From assembly GCA_016192845.1 (NCBI GenBank), contig JACPTI010000046.1:1-39939 (forward strand): a stretch of DNA of 39,939 bases, written 5' to 3'. The notes beneath the pieces were generated by a model, which did not search any database, was not told the DNA's origin, and saw only the letters and a list, made by a program, of their open reading frames with translations. Below, in pieces: positions 23,971 through 31,693 of this stretch (position 1 is the first letter of the stretch; each line of letters starts with the position of its first letter). Both the position numbers and the translations under genes were made by a program. The stretch comes from Acidobacteriota bacterium (GTDB lineage: Bacteria; Acidobacteriota; Vicinamibacteria; Vicinamibacterales; UBA2999).

Positions 23971-24978
23971 ATGCCACGTGTGACGACTGCCGCCAGCCGC
24001 CCTTCGACGCGCTCGGGGCGGCCTGAGCCTGCCGGAGGCCGCCATCTGCTGACGGCCGCGTACACCGTCGGCGGCGCGGCGCTGTTCGCCTACGTGGTGC
24101 GGCGCGCCGGCGTCGCCGAGATCGTCGCCGGCATCCAGCGCGTCGGTTGGGGGCTGACGGTGATCCTCGCGCTCGCCGGCCTCCGCTTCCTCGTCCGCGC
24201 GGCCTGCTGGCGGCTCTGCATGCCGCCGGCGGCGCAGCTCACGTACGGCCGCGCCTTCAGCGCGTTCCTCGCCGGCGATGCCGTCGGCAGCGTGACCCCG
24301 CTTGGACTGCTGGCGAGCGAGCCCACCAAGATCTTCCTCACCCGGCACGATCTCGCGACCCGCGACTCGGTCGCGTCGCTGGCGACGGAGAACCTGATCT
24401 ACGGCGCCTCGATCCTGGCGATGCTCGCGGTGGCGGTCGGCGTCGTGCTCGCCACCGTACCGCTTGCGCCGGCGTGGCGCTGGGGGATCGCCGCCTCGCT
24501 CCTCGCCGCGTTCGTCGCCGCGGTCGTCCTGCTGCGCCTGCTGCGCGGCACCTGGGACGAGCGGCGCGGCCCGCGTCCGCGATGGCGCGCGCGCCTGGCA
24601 CAGCTCCGCGTGGCCGTTCTCGGGTTCTCGACCGTCCACCGGGACCGTCTCTGGCGGGCGTTCGCGCTCGAGATGGTGTTCCACGTGCTCGGCACGCTGG
24701 AGGTGTTTCTCACGCTGCAGTGGCTCGTCCCCGATCGCGCCCCGACGCTGGCGCAGGCGGTCGCCTTCGAAGGCCTCAACCGCGTGGTCACGGTGGCGTT
24801 CAAGTTCGTGCCGTTCCGGATCGGCGTCGACGAGGCGCTCTCGGGCGCGGTGGCGCCGATCCTCGCCGTGGCGCCGGCCGCCGGTGTAGCGCTCGCCGTG
24901 GTGCGGAAGGTGCGGAACCTGTTCTGGAGCGGGGTCGGGCTGGCGATCATCGCCGCGCATCCGGCGAGATGCCGCTGA
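23971..24978 (+). CDS. Flippase-like integral membrane protein (LPG synthase TM region family)
   Basis: Encodes 335 residues from ATG 23971, the first start after a repeat fragment; GTG 23980 is an alternative. Seven or eight hydrophobic helices and the segment FLAGDAVGSVTPLGLLASEPTKIFL match the UPF0104/AglD-like family (TM domain of lysylphosphatidylglycerol synthases and related lipid flippases). It has no catalytic aminoacyltransferase domain. Its substrate is unknown. The stop codon falls on the first unit of a 24-bp repeat array. Confidence 0.8.
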   Translation: MPRVTTAASRPSTRSGRPEPAGGRHLLTAAYTVGGAALFAYVVRRAGVAEIVAGIQRVGWGLTVILALAGLRFLVRAACWRLCMPPAAQLTYGRAFSAFLAGDAVGSVTPLGLLASEPTKIFLTRHDLATRDSVASLATENLIYGASILAMLAVAVGVVLATVPLAPAWRWGIAASLLAAFVAAVVLLRLLRGTWDERRGPRPRWRARLAQLRVAVLGFSTVHRDRLWRAFALEMVFHVLGTLEVFLTLQWLVPDRAPTLAQAVAFEGLNRVVTVAFKFVPFRIGVDEALSGAVAPILAVAPAAGVALAVVRKVRNLFWSGVGLAIIAAHPARCR

Positions 24979-25140
24979 CGCGGGTCAGTGCGATCGCTCT
25001 GACGCAAGTCGGTGCAACCCTGCCTACGCTGGTCGTGCGATCTCTGGGTCGCCTGTCGGTGCCACGATTCTGACGCTTGTCGGTGCGAGGCCTCTCACGT
25101 TTGACGGTACAAGCTCCCTTACGCGGTCAGTGCGTTCTCT
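24975..25140. repeat. Array of seven degenerate 24-bp direct repeats (left of the methyltransferase)
   Basis: Units start at 24975, 24999, 25023, 25046, 25070, 25094 and 25118, each 23 or 24 bases, with consensus CTGACGCNNGTCGGTGCGA and a variable tail. There are no spacers, unlike a CRISPR. Units 1 and 3 contain GATC. The array starts within the flippase stop codon and ends just before the second copy of the 104-bp palindromic element. Confidence 0.85.
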
Positions 25141-25164
25141 TGCGACGATTCTGCGCCTGTGCCA

Positions 25165-25268
25165 GGTTGGCCAGTATCTCTTTGGCGCGCTGCGCGCGCC
25201 TAGGACCGCTATACGGCTTGTCACAGCTGGTACAAGATTCTCGTTTGGAGCCGTATAGCGGTCCAAGG
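25165..25268. repeat. Dispersed palindromic element, copy 2 (104 bp, inverted)
   Basis: It is the reverse complement of 1210-1313 with 4 mismatches over 104 bases. The 15-bp perfect arms are at 25203-25217 and 25250-25264. It lies between the 24-bp array and the methyltransferase. Confidence 0.85.
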
Positions 25269-25279
25269 CTCAAGATCCG

Positions 25280-25396
25280 TCAGCGCGACGGCCTTACCGG
25301 TCGAATGGAGTAAGCGATCATGTTGGTGGAGAATCCGTCGCCTGCGAAGACGACGATGCCGTCGATCGGCCATGCCGCAATATCGTGAATATTGCT
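25280..25396 (-). pseudogene. Possible fragment of an unidentified coding sequence
   Basis: Just past the methyltransferase stop, a minus-strand frame reads SNIHDIAAWPIDGIVVF then AGDGFSTNMIAYSIRP before a stop at 25280. The composition looks like genuine protein (mixed hydrophobic and polar, low Arg), but there is no start codon. It may be the tail of a gene cut by the methyltransferase insertion. Confidence 0.25.
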
Positions 25397-26366
25397 ACGC
25401 GGCCGGGGCTCGTGGAACGTTCGTGATCACGTACTCCGCGATTTTGCCGCGCCGACTCGGATCGGAGTTGATGGCACGTTTGGCGGCAACTTTGTGCACA
25501 CGGAGCCCAACCTTCCGTGCCGCGCTATGTGTGGCGTACAGCTCGGTAATCAGCGGTGCGGTCGAGTTGCTGAGCACGACATGGCAGCCGCGGGCCGCAA
25601 GTCCGACCACGGCCTTCTGCAATCGCCGTTGGTCATCGTCCGAAAATCCGGCGGACGTGTAGGAGGTAAAGTTCGCAGTCGTGCTCACGGGCGCATACGG
25701 CGGATCGAGGTACACGAAGTCGCTCTCCGCGGCGATCTCGAGAATGGAATCGAATTCTCCGGTACGTAGCGCGACGTTCGCCGGCTGGAGCGCCGCTGCG
25801 GCGTTCCGGAGGTTGCGTTCGTCACAGATCGTCGGGTTGAGATAACGGCCCATGGGTACGTTGAACTCGCCGCGCTGGTTCAGTCGAAAGAGTCCGTTGA
25901 AGCCGGTTCGGTTCAAATAAATGAACATGGCCGCGAGCTCGGCGCCATAGTGCCGAGGCTGACCGCCAGGTGCAAAAAAAAGGCGTCTCGCCGGGTTGAA
26001 CAGGCGGTCACGGACCCGGTAGTAAGCTTCCATCGGATTATCGCGGTGAGCCGAAGCGAGAAGCTGCAGCCAAGCAATCACCTCGTCGACTCGATCGCGA
26101 ATTGCCGTGTAACAGCCCATGAGATCGGCGTTGTTATCGACCAGGCATGCCGTCTTTCCGGTGACTTGTCCGCGTTGTACCAGGTCGAAAAACAGTGCAC
26201 CGCTACCGAAAAAGGGTTCGTGGTAAGCGCGGAATCCCTCCGGAACACAGCGGCGCAATTCCGCCAGCAACTGTCGCTTTCCGCCCGCCCACTTCAAGAA
26301 CGGCCGTAGTGGTAGACGACTATCGGCCTCTGGCGCGAGGTTGCCGACAACGGTTGTTGGTGGCAT
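25395..26366 (-). CDS. dam: Dam-type DNA adenine N6-methyltransferase
   Basis: Encodes 323 residues from ATG 26366; TTG 26417 would add 17. It methylates adenine in DNA with S-adenosylmethionine. The D12-class order is clear: motif X/I FLKWAGGKRQLL and EPFFGSGALFFDL, the Dam-like LNRTGFNGLFRLNQRGEFNVP-GRY block, catalytic DPPYAP in FVYLDPPYAP, TANFTSYTSAGFS and LSNS. Close likeness to E. coli Dam in these blocks suggests GATC specificity. No restriction enzyme is adjacent, so it is an orphan. It is less GC-rich than its neighbours and flanked by inverted repeat arrays, which points to lateral transfer. Confidence 0.92.
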   Translation of the reverse strand: MPPTTVVGNLAPEADSRLPLRPFLKWAGGKRQLLAELRRCVPEGFRAYHEPFFGSGALFFDLVQRGQVTGKTACLVDNNADLMGCYTAIRDRVDEVIAWLQLLASAHRDNPMEAYYRVRDRLFNPARRLFFAPGGQPRHYGAELAAMFIYLNRTGFNGLFRLNQRGEFNVPMGRYLNPTICDERNLRNAAAALQPANVALRTGEFDSILEIAAESDFVYLDPPYAPVSTTANFTSYTSAGFSDDDQRRLQKAVVGLAARGCHVVLSNSTAPLITELYATHSAARKVGLRVHKVAAKRAINSDPSRRGKIAEYVITNVPRAPAA

Positions 26367-26469
26367 GAATGCCGCGATGATAACCCGATTCCCAATCGTA
26401 CCCGGTACGCGTGACAACCCTGGTCACACCCGTTTCGGCAGCGTGTTAGCGTAGCCGCGCATCCGTGGG

Positions 26470-26590
26470 ATCGTACACGCGGGAGCAAGGACTGCACCGA
26501 TGAGCGTCCTGCGGATCGCACCGACCGCCGAACGGGATCGCACCGACAATCGTGAGAGAAACGGCACCGACAACCAACGGAGAGTCGCCC
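26470..26590. repeat. Array of degenerate 24-bp repeats, inverted (right of the methyltransferase)
   Basis: The core GCACCGAC (reverse complement of the left array's GTCGGTGC) recurs at 26494, 26518, 26540 and 26564, with a weaker copy near 26473. Spacing is 24, 22 and 24 bases. GATC occurs in three units. This is the mirror image of 24975-25140. Confidence 0.75.
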
Positions 26591-26600
26591 CCCGCCCGCG

Positions 26601-28736
26601 TCAGCGCCGAAAACGGGCGCGTGCCTCCGCTCGGAGCTCCGCGGCGCGCGCCGGCTCGCGGAGGATCGTCCAGAGCCGCGCGGCGGTTTCGTAGCCGTCC
26701 GGAGTCTGTGTCGCGTCGACGAGCGCCTCGAGCACCTCTTCCACCGCGCTGGCGCGATTCGACGCACGGAGGAGCAGCGCGAGGCTGGAGTACGCGCGGA
26801 GGCTGCGCGGGAAGGCGCGGAGCTCGGCCCGGAACTGCTCTTCCGCCTCCCCGAACCGCTCGAGGCGCGCCAGCGTCTCGCCCAGGCTCAGGTGCAGCTC
26901 TTCCAGCGCGCCGCCGCTCTCCTGCAGCCTCGCGGCCGCCGCTTCAAAGGCGGCGCGCGCCTCGTCGTACCGGCCGTCCGCGTACAGCAGCCGGCCGCGC
27001 ACGAACGGCTCCATCGGGACGCGTGGATCTTCACGCGCGGCCGCTTCGGCGTGCGCTTGCGCCGTTGCTGCATCCTCCACGGCGAGGGCCACGCGCGCCG
27101 CAATCCGATGCGCCGCCGCCCGGGCGCGGCTGTCGAGGCGCTCTGCCAGCGCCACGGCCAGCGCCGCAGGCTCGCGCGCCGCCTCCGCTCGTCCTGCGCG
27201 GAGCCGCAGGCGCGCCCGGGCCATCGGCACGTACGGGTTGCCGGGCTCCACCGTTGCCGTGGCTCGGAGCGCGCGCTCGGCCTCCTCGCGGCGTCCGACG
27301 CGCTCGAGCAGCATCGCGAGCTGATACTGGACGACGGGCAGGCGCGGATGCGCGCGCACGATCTCGCGCAGCTGGCTGATGGCGGCGGCGTACTGTTTCC
27401 GCCCAGCGAGCGCCGCCGCCGCGCGATGCGCGTCGGCCACTTGCGCTTCGTCGTCCGGATCCAGCGGCGCCGGCCCGCCGCCGGCGAGCATCGATCCGCC
27501 GAGATAGCCCAGCATCGCGAAGCGGTCCTCGTGGGCGGCAGGAATCTCCTCGGGCAGGGGAGTCTCGTGCTCGTCGAGCAGCCGATCCAGCTCCTCGCCG
27601 AGCTCAATCGACCGCTCTGCCTCGGCCGACGAGGTCCGGCTGAAGCCGGACACCGCGTCCGTGGCGGCCGGCTTTAGCCGGCCCGGGAGAACCGAGTCTG
27701 CGGTCTCGCCGCTCCGGACGTGGCGCTCGTCGGCTTTGGCGAGCGCAAACCGTGCGGCACCGCCGAACCGGAATCGCGGCGCCAGCGATTCGGCATAGAC
27801 GCGCGGCTCCGCCAGTGCCCGCTCGTCACCATCCAGCACCGCCCGCAGCGATCGCCCCCGGAGGTCCGACGGGACCGGCGCGCGCACGAGGTCGAGGATG
27901 GTCGGCAGCAAATCGATGTGCTGCACCGGGATCGTCACCCGCCGGCCTGCGCCTTTGCCTCTGGGCTGCTTGACGAGCAGCGGCACGTGCAGCGCGTCCT
28001 CATCGAGCGACAGCGCCGCGCCCGCGTCCCCGTGGTCTGCGGTCACGACGATCGTCGCCTGATCGTAGAGATTGCGCTCCTCGAGCTCGGCGACGAGCCG
28101 CGCGACCGTCGGATCCGCCGCCTCCGCCGCAACCTGCACGAAGAGAAAGAACCGATGTCCGCGGCGCGCCCGCAGCCAGCGCTCGGCCGCCTCGCTCGTG
28201 CGCACGCCGTCGCGCGCGACGACCGGCCCCCCCTCGCCCGGGTCGTCCGGCAGCTCGGCATCGAAGAACGAGAAGCCCTGCGCCACGCCCGACTCGGGGC
28301 GGAGGAGGAACGACGACACCGCCGCGCCGGTGTCGAAGCCGCGGTTCCGCAGCAGCTCGGCCATCGACTGGGCGTCGTCATCGAGCGTGAAGCCCGCTTC
28401 GTCGCGGACGCCGTGCTCGAACGGCAGCTGACCGGCAAGCAGCGACGCGTGTGCGGGGAGCGTCAGGGGCGAATGCGCGTAAGCGCGCTCGAAGACGACG
28501 GCTTCCGCCGAGAGCGCGTCGATGGCGGGCATGCGACTCACTGTTCCCTCGTACGCCTGCAGATCGGCGGGGCGAAGCCCTTCGATGGAGATGAGGAGCA
28601 CCGGTCCCTGATGCGGCGTCGATTCGCGCGCGTACCACCAGCCCGCACCGGCGGCGGCCAGGACGGCCGCGCCGAACACGGTGAAGATGAGCGTGGCCTG
28701 CCATCGGCGGGTGGCCGCGGTCGTGTGCCGTCGCAT
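26601..28736 (-). CDS. Sulfatase-like hydrolase with C-terminal TPR repeats
   Basis: Encodes 711 residues from ATG 28736. A signal anchor (about residues 12-34) precedes an alkaline-phosphatase-superfamily domain: LLISIEGLRPADL near 45, PLTLPAHASLLAGQLPFEHGVRDE and VTADHGDAGAAL. The first metal ligand, normally Asp, is Glu here, and the nucleophile region has Thr/Ser rather than sulfatase Cys. Residues ~420-700 are Ala-rich tetratricopeptide repeats (QLREIVRAHPRLPVVQYQLAMLLERVG type). Between the domains a palindromic repeat encodes RLKPAATDAVSGFSRTS. Sulfatase-TPR fusions are common in Acidobacteriota; the substrate is unknown and activity may be weakened. Confidence 0.82.
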   Translation of the reverse strand: MRRHTTAATRRWQATLIFTVFGAAVLAAAGAGWWYARESTPHQGPVLLISIEGLRPADLQAYEGTVSRMPAIDALSAEAVVFERAYAHSPLTLPAHASLLAGQLPFEHGVRDEAGFTLDDDAQSMAELLRNRGFDTGAAVSSFLLRPESGVAQGFSFFDAELPDDPGEGGPVVARDGVRTSEAAERWLRARRGHRFFLFVQVAAEAADPTVARLVAELEERNLYDQATIVVTADHGDAGAALSLDEDALHVPLLVKQPRGKGAGRRVTIPVQHIDLLPTILDLVRAPVPSDLRGRSLRAVLDGDERALAEPRVYAESLAPRFRFGGAARFALAKADERHVRSGETADSVLPGRLKPAATDAVSGFSRTSSAEAERSIELGEELDRLLDEHETPLPEEIPAAHEDRFAMLGYLGGSMLAGGGPAPLDPDDEAQVADAHRAAAALAGRKQYAAAISQLREIVRAHPRLPVVQYQLAMLLERVGRREEAERALRATATVEPGNPYVPMARARLRLRAGRAEAAREPAALAVALAERLDSRARAAAHRIAARVALAVEDAATAQAHAEAAAREDPRVPMEPFVRGRLLYADGRYDEARAAFEAAAARLQESGGALEELHLSLGETLARLERFGEAEEQFRAELRAFPRSLRAYSSLALLLRASNRASAVEEVLEALVDATQTPDGYETAARLWTILREPARAAELRAEARARFRR
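27635..27683. repeat. Palindromic repeat inside the sulfatase-TPR gene
   Basis: Two adjacent palindromes, TCCGGCTGAAGCCGGA (27635-27650) and GGCCGGCTTTAGCCGGCC (27666-27683), lie in frame in the interdomain linker. They encode KPAAT and SGFSRT-type peptides. I recall such peptides recurring in predicted proteins of related genomes; unchecked. Confidence 0.8.
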
Positions 28737-28747
28737 GCGTCGGCTTC

Positions 28748-30055
28748 CTATTCTAGTGCACGGGTTCGAGCCGAGTCCCGGAGTTTGTCGTCGTACATGC
28801 GGGTGTCCGCCTGCCGGATGGGCGCCGCGAGGCTCGCCGCGTCGGCCGGCACCGGCGCCGCGCCGATGCTCAGGCCGATCCCGTCGGGCAATCCGGCGCC
28901 GCGGCGCTCGCGCTCGAACGCGCGCTTGAGCTCGTCCGCCTTGCGCTCGGCTTCGCCGAGGCCGCAGGTCAGCAGCAGCACGAACTCGTCGCCGCCCCAA
29001 CGGATGACGTAGTCCGACTCGCGCACGTGCCGGCGCAGCAGCGCGCCGATGGCCTTGAGCACCTCGTCGCCGACGTCGTGCCCGAGGGTGTCGTTGAGCC
29101 GCTTGAAGTGATTCACATCGACGAACACGACCGAGAGCGGCGCTCCGTAGCGTCGATGGCGCTGAATCTCGCGGCGCTCGATCTGCTCGAAGAACCGCCG
29201 GTTGTGGCACCCGGTCAGCGCGTCGGTGATCACCAGCCGCTTGACCTCCTGGTGGGCCTGGGCCAGGTCGCGGTGCGCGCGCCGCAGGGCGTCGGTCATG
29301 TCCTCGAACACCAGGACGTGCATCCCGAGCGCGACGAACAGGTTGACGATGATGTTGAACCCGAGGAGCTGGTTGAACGCCTGCGCGTCCCAGAGCACGT
29401 TCAGCGACACGGCGGCGGCCGCGGCGTGGCTGCCGCCCAGGAGCAGCATGCCGAGCCCGATCACCGCCACGCCGACGTACCGGGTCCGCACGCCGAGGCG
29501 GAGGTAGCGGGCCGCGGCCCAGCCGAGCAGCACCGCAGCCGCGGCGGGCCCGGTGGCCAGCACGACGACGAGCGGCAGCACGAGCGGCGCCGCAAGAAAC
29601 CAGACCGCCGTTGCGGCCGCCACCTTGAGCGGAACGGTCCACCGGAGCGGCTCGTCGGGAAACGCCGCCGCCCCGAGGAGCATCAGGCCGGCCGACCATA
29701 TGGCCAGCAGCTGCGCCAGGCCGAGCATCACGCTGCCCAGGCGCACGTCGCCATACCCGCGCGCCAGCAGCGCCAGCGAGGCGGCCACCAGCAGCCAGCT
29801 GCCGATCCAGTACACGATGAACGCGCGGCCGCGATAGAGATACAGCGTCGTGAGCGTCGCGGCCGTGATGAGGGCGCCGTAGGCGGCGAACTCCCGCGGC
29901 CGGATCAGCATCGGCGGCGGGGCCGGAATGCCCTGCAGCGCGTCGAGGTTGCCGAACAGATGCGGCGCCGGCTGCGCGGCCAGCGCCGTGAACGGTGCGA
30001 TCGCCGCAGACGCGATCACCAGGGCGGTGGTGCGCCGGCAGACGCAACGTCTCAT
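28748..30055 (-). CDS. Membrane-bound diguanylate cyclase
   Basis: Encodes 435 residues from ATG 30055. A signal-like N-terminus and seven or eight hydrophobic helices (residues ~50-245) are followed by a short coiled coil and a GGDEF domain (ITDALTGCHNRRFFEQIE onward). The active site RWGGDEF is intact. The RESD five residues upstream is the RxxD allosteric inhibition site, so it should make c-di-GMP from GTP and be product-inhibited. It lies 11 bases upstream of the sulfatase-TPR start on the same strand, so the two are probably cotranscribed. Confidence 0.92.
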   Translation of the reverse strand: MRRCVCRRTTALVIASAAIAPFTALAAQPAPHLFGNLDALQGIPAPPPMLIRPREFAAYGALITAATLTTLYLYRGRAFIVYWIGSWLLVAASLALLARGYGDVRLGSVMLGLAQLLAIWSAGLMLLGAAAFPDEPLRWTVPLKVAAATAVWFLAAPLVLPLVVVLATGPAAAAVLLGWAAARYLRLGVRTRYVGVAVIGLGMLLLGGSHAAAAAVSLNVLWDAQAFNQLLGFNIIVNLFVALGMHVLVFEDMTDALRRAHRDLAQAHQEVKRLVITDALTGCHNRRFFEQIERREIQRHRRYGAPLSVVFVDVNHFKRLNDTLGHDVGDEVLKAIGALLRRHVRESDYVIRWGGDEFVLLLTCGLGEAERKADELKRAFERERRGAGLPDGIGLSIGAAPVPADAASLAAPIRQADTRMYDDKLRDSARTRALE

Positions 30056-30116
30056 GTCGTCTTCAATACGATCCGAGGTAATCAACGCCAGTTGGCGTGC
30101 TGGAGGGCGGCATCCG

Positions 30117-30323
30117 TCACGCCAAGAATCCCGAAAACTGCTTCCGCGACTTTGCGCGTCGGCGATTGGCTTTGAATGACGTCGTCGGATGCTTGAAGTG
30201 CAGCGGGAAAGCAATCGAAGAGATTCGCCGGACGATCTCGTTCTTGATGTCACGACTGCCGTAGCCTGGATCGTTCTTCGACGTCTTCGTCTTGTTAATC
30301 GCTTTCGGCTTTGGTTTCGCCAT
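30117..30323 (-). CDS. Small lysine/arginine-rich protein of the cassette
   Basis: Encodes 68 residues. Its ATG directly follows the TGA of the nucleotidyltransferase gene (TGAATG), so translation is coupled. About a quarter of residues are Lys or Arg (MAKPKPKAINKTKTSK at the start, KANRRRAKSRKQF near the end). There is one hydrophobic patch (RRISSIAFPLHF) and no signal peptide. It is likely a nucleic-acid-binding or substrate-like peptide. I do not recognise the family. Less GC-rich than the surroundings. Confidence 0.6.
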   Translation of the reverse strand: MAKPKPKAINKTKTSKNDPGYGSRDIKNEIVRRISSIAFPLHFKHPTTSFKANRRRAKSRKQFSGFLA

Positions 30324-31043
30324 TCATCCGGTCTCCTGGCCAGCGTGAGTGTCCTCTGATGCGGCCAGTGCATCGAGCCTTCCTCGGAGAACGGGGTACC
30401 GCGCTTGACTTGCTGGATCCGGGAGAAGAAATCCCGGTAAAGCGTCGATGAAAAGGCGTGTGCCTAGCAAACGTCTCATTTCGGAGGCGGTGAAATTCCT
30501 GACATCGGGCGCGGCACTCCTTACCTCATCGATGATTTCTGGGCGGCCATCAATGACAGCAATCGCATCTTCAAGGTCGTGACTCCCGCTGTAGTCGTCA
30601 TTGCCTCGACCGCGGAACGCCTCGAACTTGGTCGCGAGAAAGTACGCGGGTCTGATGAGCCGGATGCCCAGGCCCGCAACTTCGACATGGTGCGCGGAGG
30701 CAATCGCCGGTTCGTACCAACGGTTGCTGAATCCTAGGATCTTCTTGTCCGTTGGCATCACATCGATCGTCAGGTCCCCATAGCGCCACCGACACGTTGG
30801 GGCGCCCTCGCGGTGATCTTCCTGCAGCTTCAACCCGCGCAACCGTTCCGATAACGTCGCGTACTCGGCATAGGATGCAACCTCTGTGATCGTGTCGACA
30901 TCCTTGGTCGGTCGGATGCCTCCAGCGCCCGGGTCGGTGATGAGCAGTCCGGTCGCACATCCGCCGACGAACACGAGTTCGTCTAGTAGCGGTTGCAGCA
31001 GCTTAACGGCGGCTTCGAGTAGAGGCAGATTCGGGTCTTTCAT
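30324..31043 (-). CDS. Nucleotidyltransferase (AbiEii/MNT-like) of a toxin-antitoxin-type cassette
   Basis: Encodes 239 residues. The polymerase-beta-type nucleotidyltransferase core is complete: FVGGCATGLLITD (GG motif), RPTKDVDTI with the two Asp residues, and LTIDVMP with the third. Enzymes of this group include AbiEii-type toxins and MNT antitoxins that transfer nucleotides to tRNA or proteins. The start overlaps the end of the HTH gene by 41 bases. This pairing of a winged-helix regulator and a nucleotidyltransferase resembles type IV AbiEi/AbiEii systems in layout, although the HTH partner is not a clear AbiEi. Confidence 0.78.
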   Translation of the reverse strand: MKDPNLPLLEAAVKLLQPLLDELVFVGGCATGLLITDPGAGGIRPTKDVDTITEVASYAEYATLSERLRGLKLQEDHREGAPTCRWRYGDLTIDVMPTDKKILGFSNRWYEPAIASAHHVEVAGLGIRLIRPAYFLATKFEAFRGRGNDDYSGSHDLEDAIAVIDGRPEIIDEVRSAAPDVRNFTASEMRRLLGTRLFIDALPGFLLPDPASQARYPVLRGRLDALAASEDTHAGQETG

Positions 31044-31572
31044 GGAGCTGATGTCGGAGCCGCTCGATCAATGCCTTCTCAGCAAGCTTGCGTTCTCGGG
31101 CGCGACCTTCACGAAGGGCATCGATGAGGGCGAGCATCTCGTAGAAAATCGGATCACGCAGGGCAGCGGCAGGAGCAGTCTTGTACAGTGGCTCGAGGCT
31201 GACGCCGCGATGCTGACCTTCCGGAAAGGGCCATACTGGCGGCAACTCGGAACCAGGCTCGATCTCTTTGTTGAGGGGCGGCGCGGCATAGGACGTAGGT
31301 ACGCCGCGGGTGACTTCGCCCCGCCTAGCCGGAAACGCGTACTTCACGCCGTGGACGAGGAACTCCTGGACCGCTTCGAGGAAAGGGCGGTTTCCCTCCG
31401 CATCGCTCGACACGAGCCTCGACAGCGCCAATCGCTTGAGGGCTGCATGGACCTCTGAAGAGCTGATCGACAGTTCTAGACCCATCTGAGCCATGGGCGG
31501 ACGGCGTCCACGGTAGCTCAGCAGCTTGATGAGTACGACAACGTCTTGGGGACGTAGTGTAGACTGGGCCAT
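31003..31572 (-). CDS. Winged-helix DNA-binding protein (likely antitoxin/regulator)
   Basis: Encodes 189 residues from ATG 31572; an upstream in-frame start at 31635 would run through the palindrome and is unlikely. The N-terminal ~75 residues form a helix-turn-helix/winged-helix domain (DVVVLIKLLSYRG, then LELSISSSEVHAALKRLALSRLV). The remaining part (VHGVKYAFPARRGEVTRGVPTSYAA) is unassigned and ends in a charged helix. A 21-bp palindrome four bases upstream of the start is the likely autoregulatory operator. It is the first gene of a three-gene cassette. Confidence 0.75.
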   Translation of the reverse strand: MAQSTLRPQDVVVLIKLLSYRGRRPPMAQMGLELSISSSEVHAALKRLALSRLVSSDAEGNRPFLEAVQEFLVHGVKYAFPARRGEVTRGVPTSYAAPPLNKEIEPGSELPPVWPFPEGQHRGVSLEPLYKTAPAAALRDPIFYEMLALIDALREGRARERKLAEKALIERLRHQLHERPESASTRSRR

Positions 31573-31575
31573 TCG

Positions 31576-31596
31576 ATATTCGCGATTCGCGAATAT
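31576..31596 (-). promoter_or_regulatory. 21-bp palindromic operator
   Basis: ATATTCGCG-ATT-CGCGAATAT is a perfect inverted repeat with 9-bp arms and a 3-bp centre. It lies four bases before the ATG of the winged-helix gene and next to a TATTCT/TATATT -10-like sequence. A bound repressor would block both promoter and ribosome access. Confidence 0.65.
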
Positions 31597-31693
31597 AGAA
31601 TAGCACGCACGCCGAACTTCCGGTTTACCACGCACTGGCCAAATGGCGGCCGGACCAGATGGGCGCCGCCCGGACGAAGGCAGCCCATGCGAC

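Noticed and set aside
24975..25140. CRISPR array
   Set aside because: The 24-bp units are contiguous, degenerate and without unique spacers, and no cas gene is present.
25395..26366. Restriction-modification system
   Set aside because: No endonuclease, specificity subunit or Vsr-like gene flanks the methyltransferase; only repeats, a flippase-like gene and a sulfatase-like gene.
26601..30047. Apparent 1148-residue protein covering the sulfatase-TPR and GGDEF genes
   Set aside because: The N-terminal third is a low-complexity shadow of the GGDEF gene; a proper signal anchor begins at ATG 28736.
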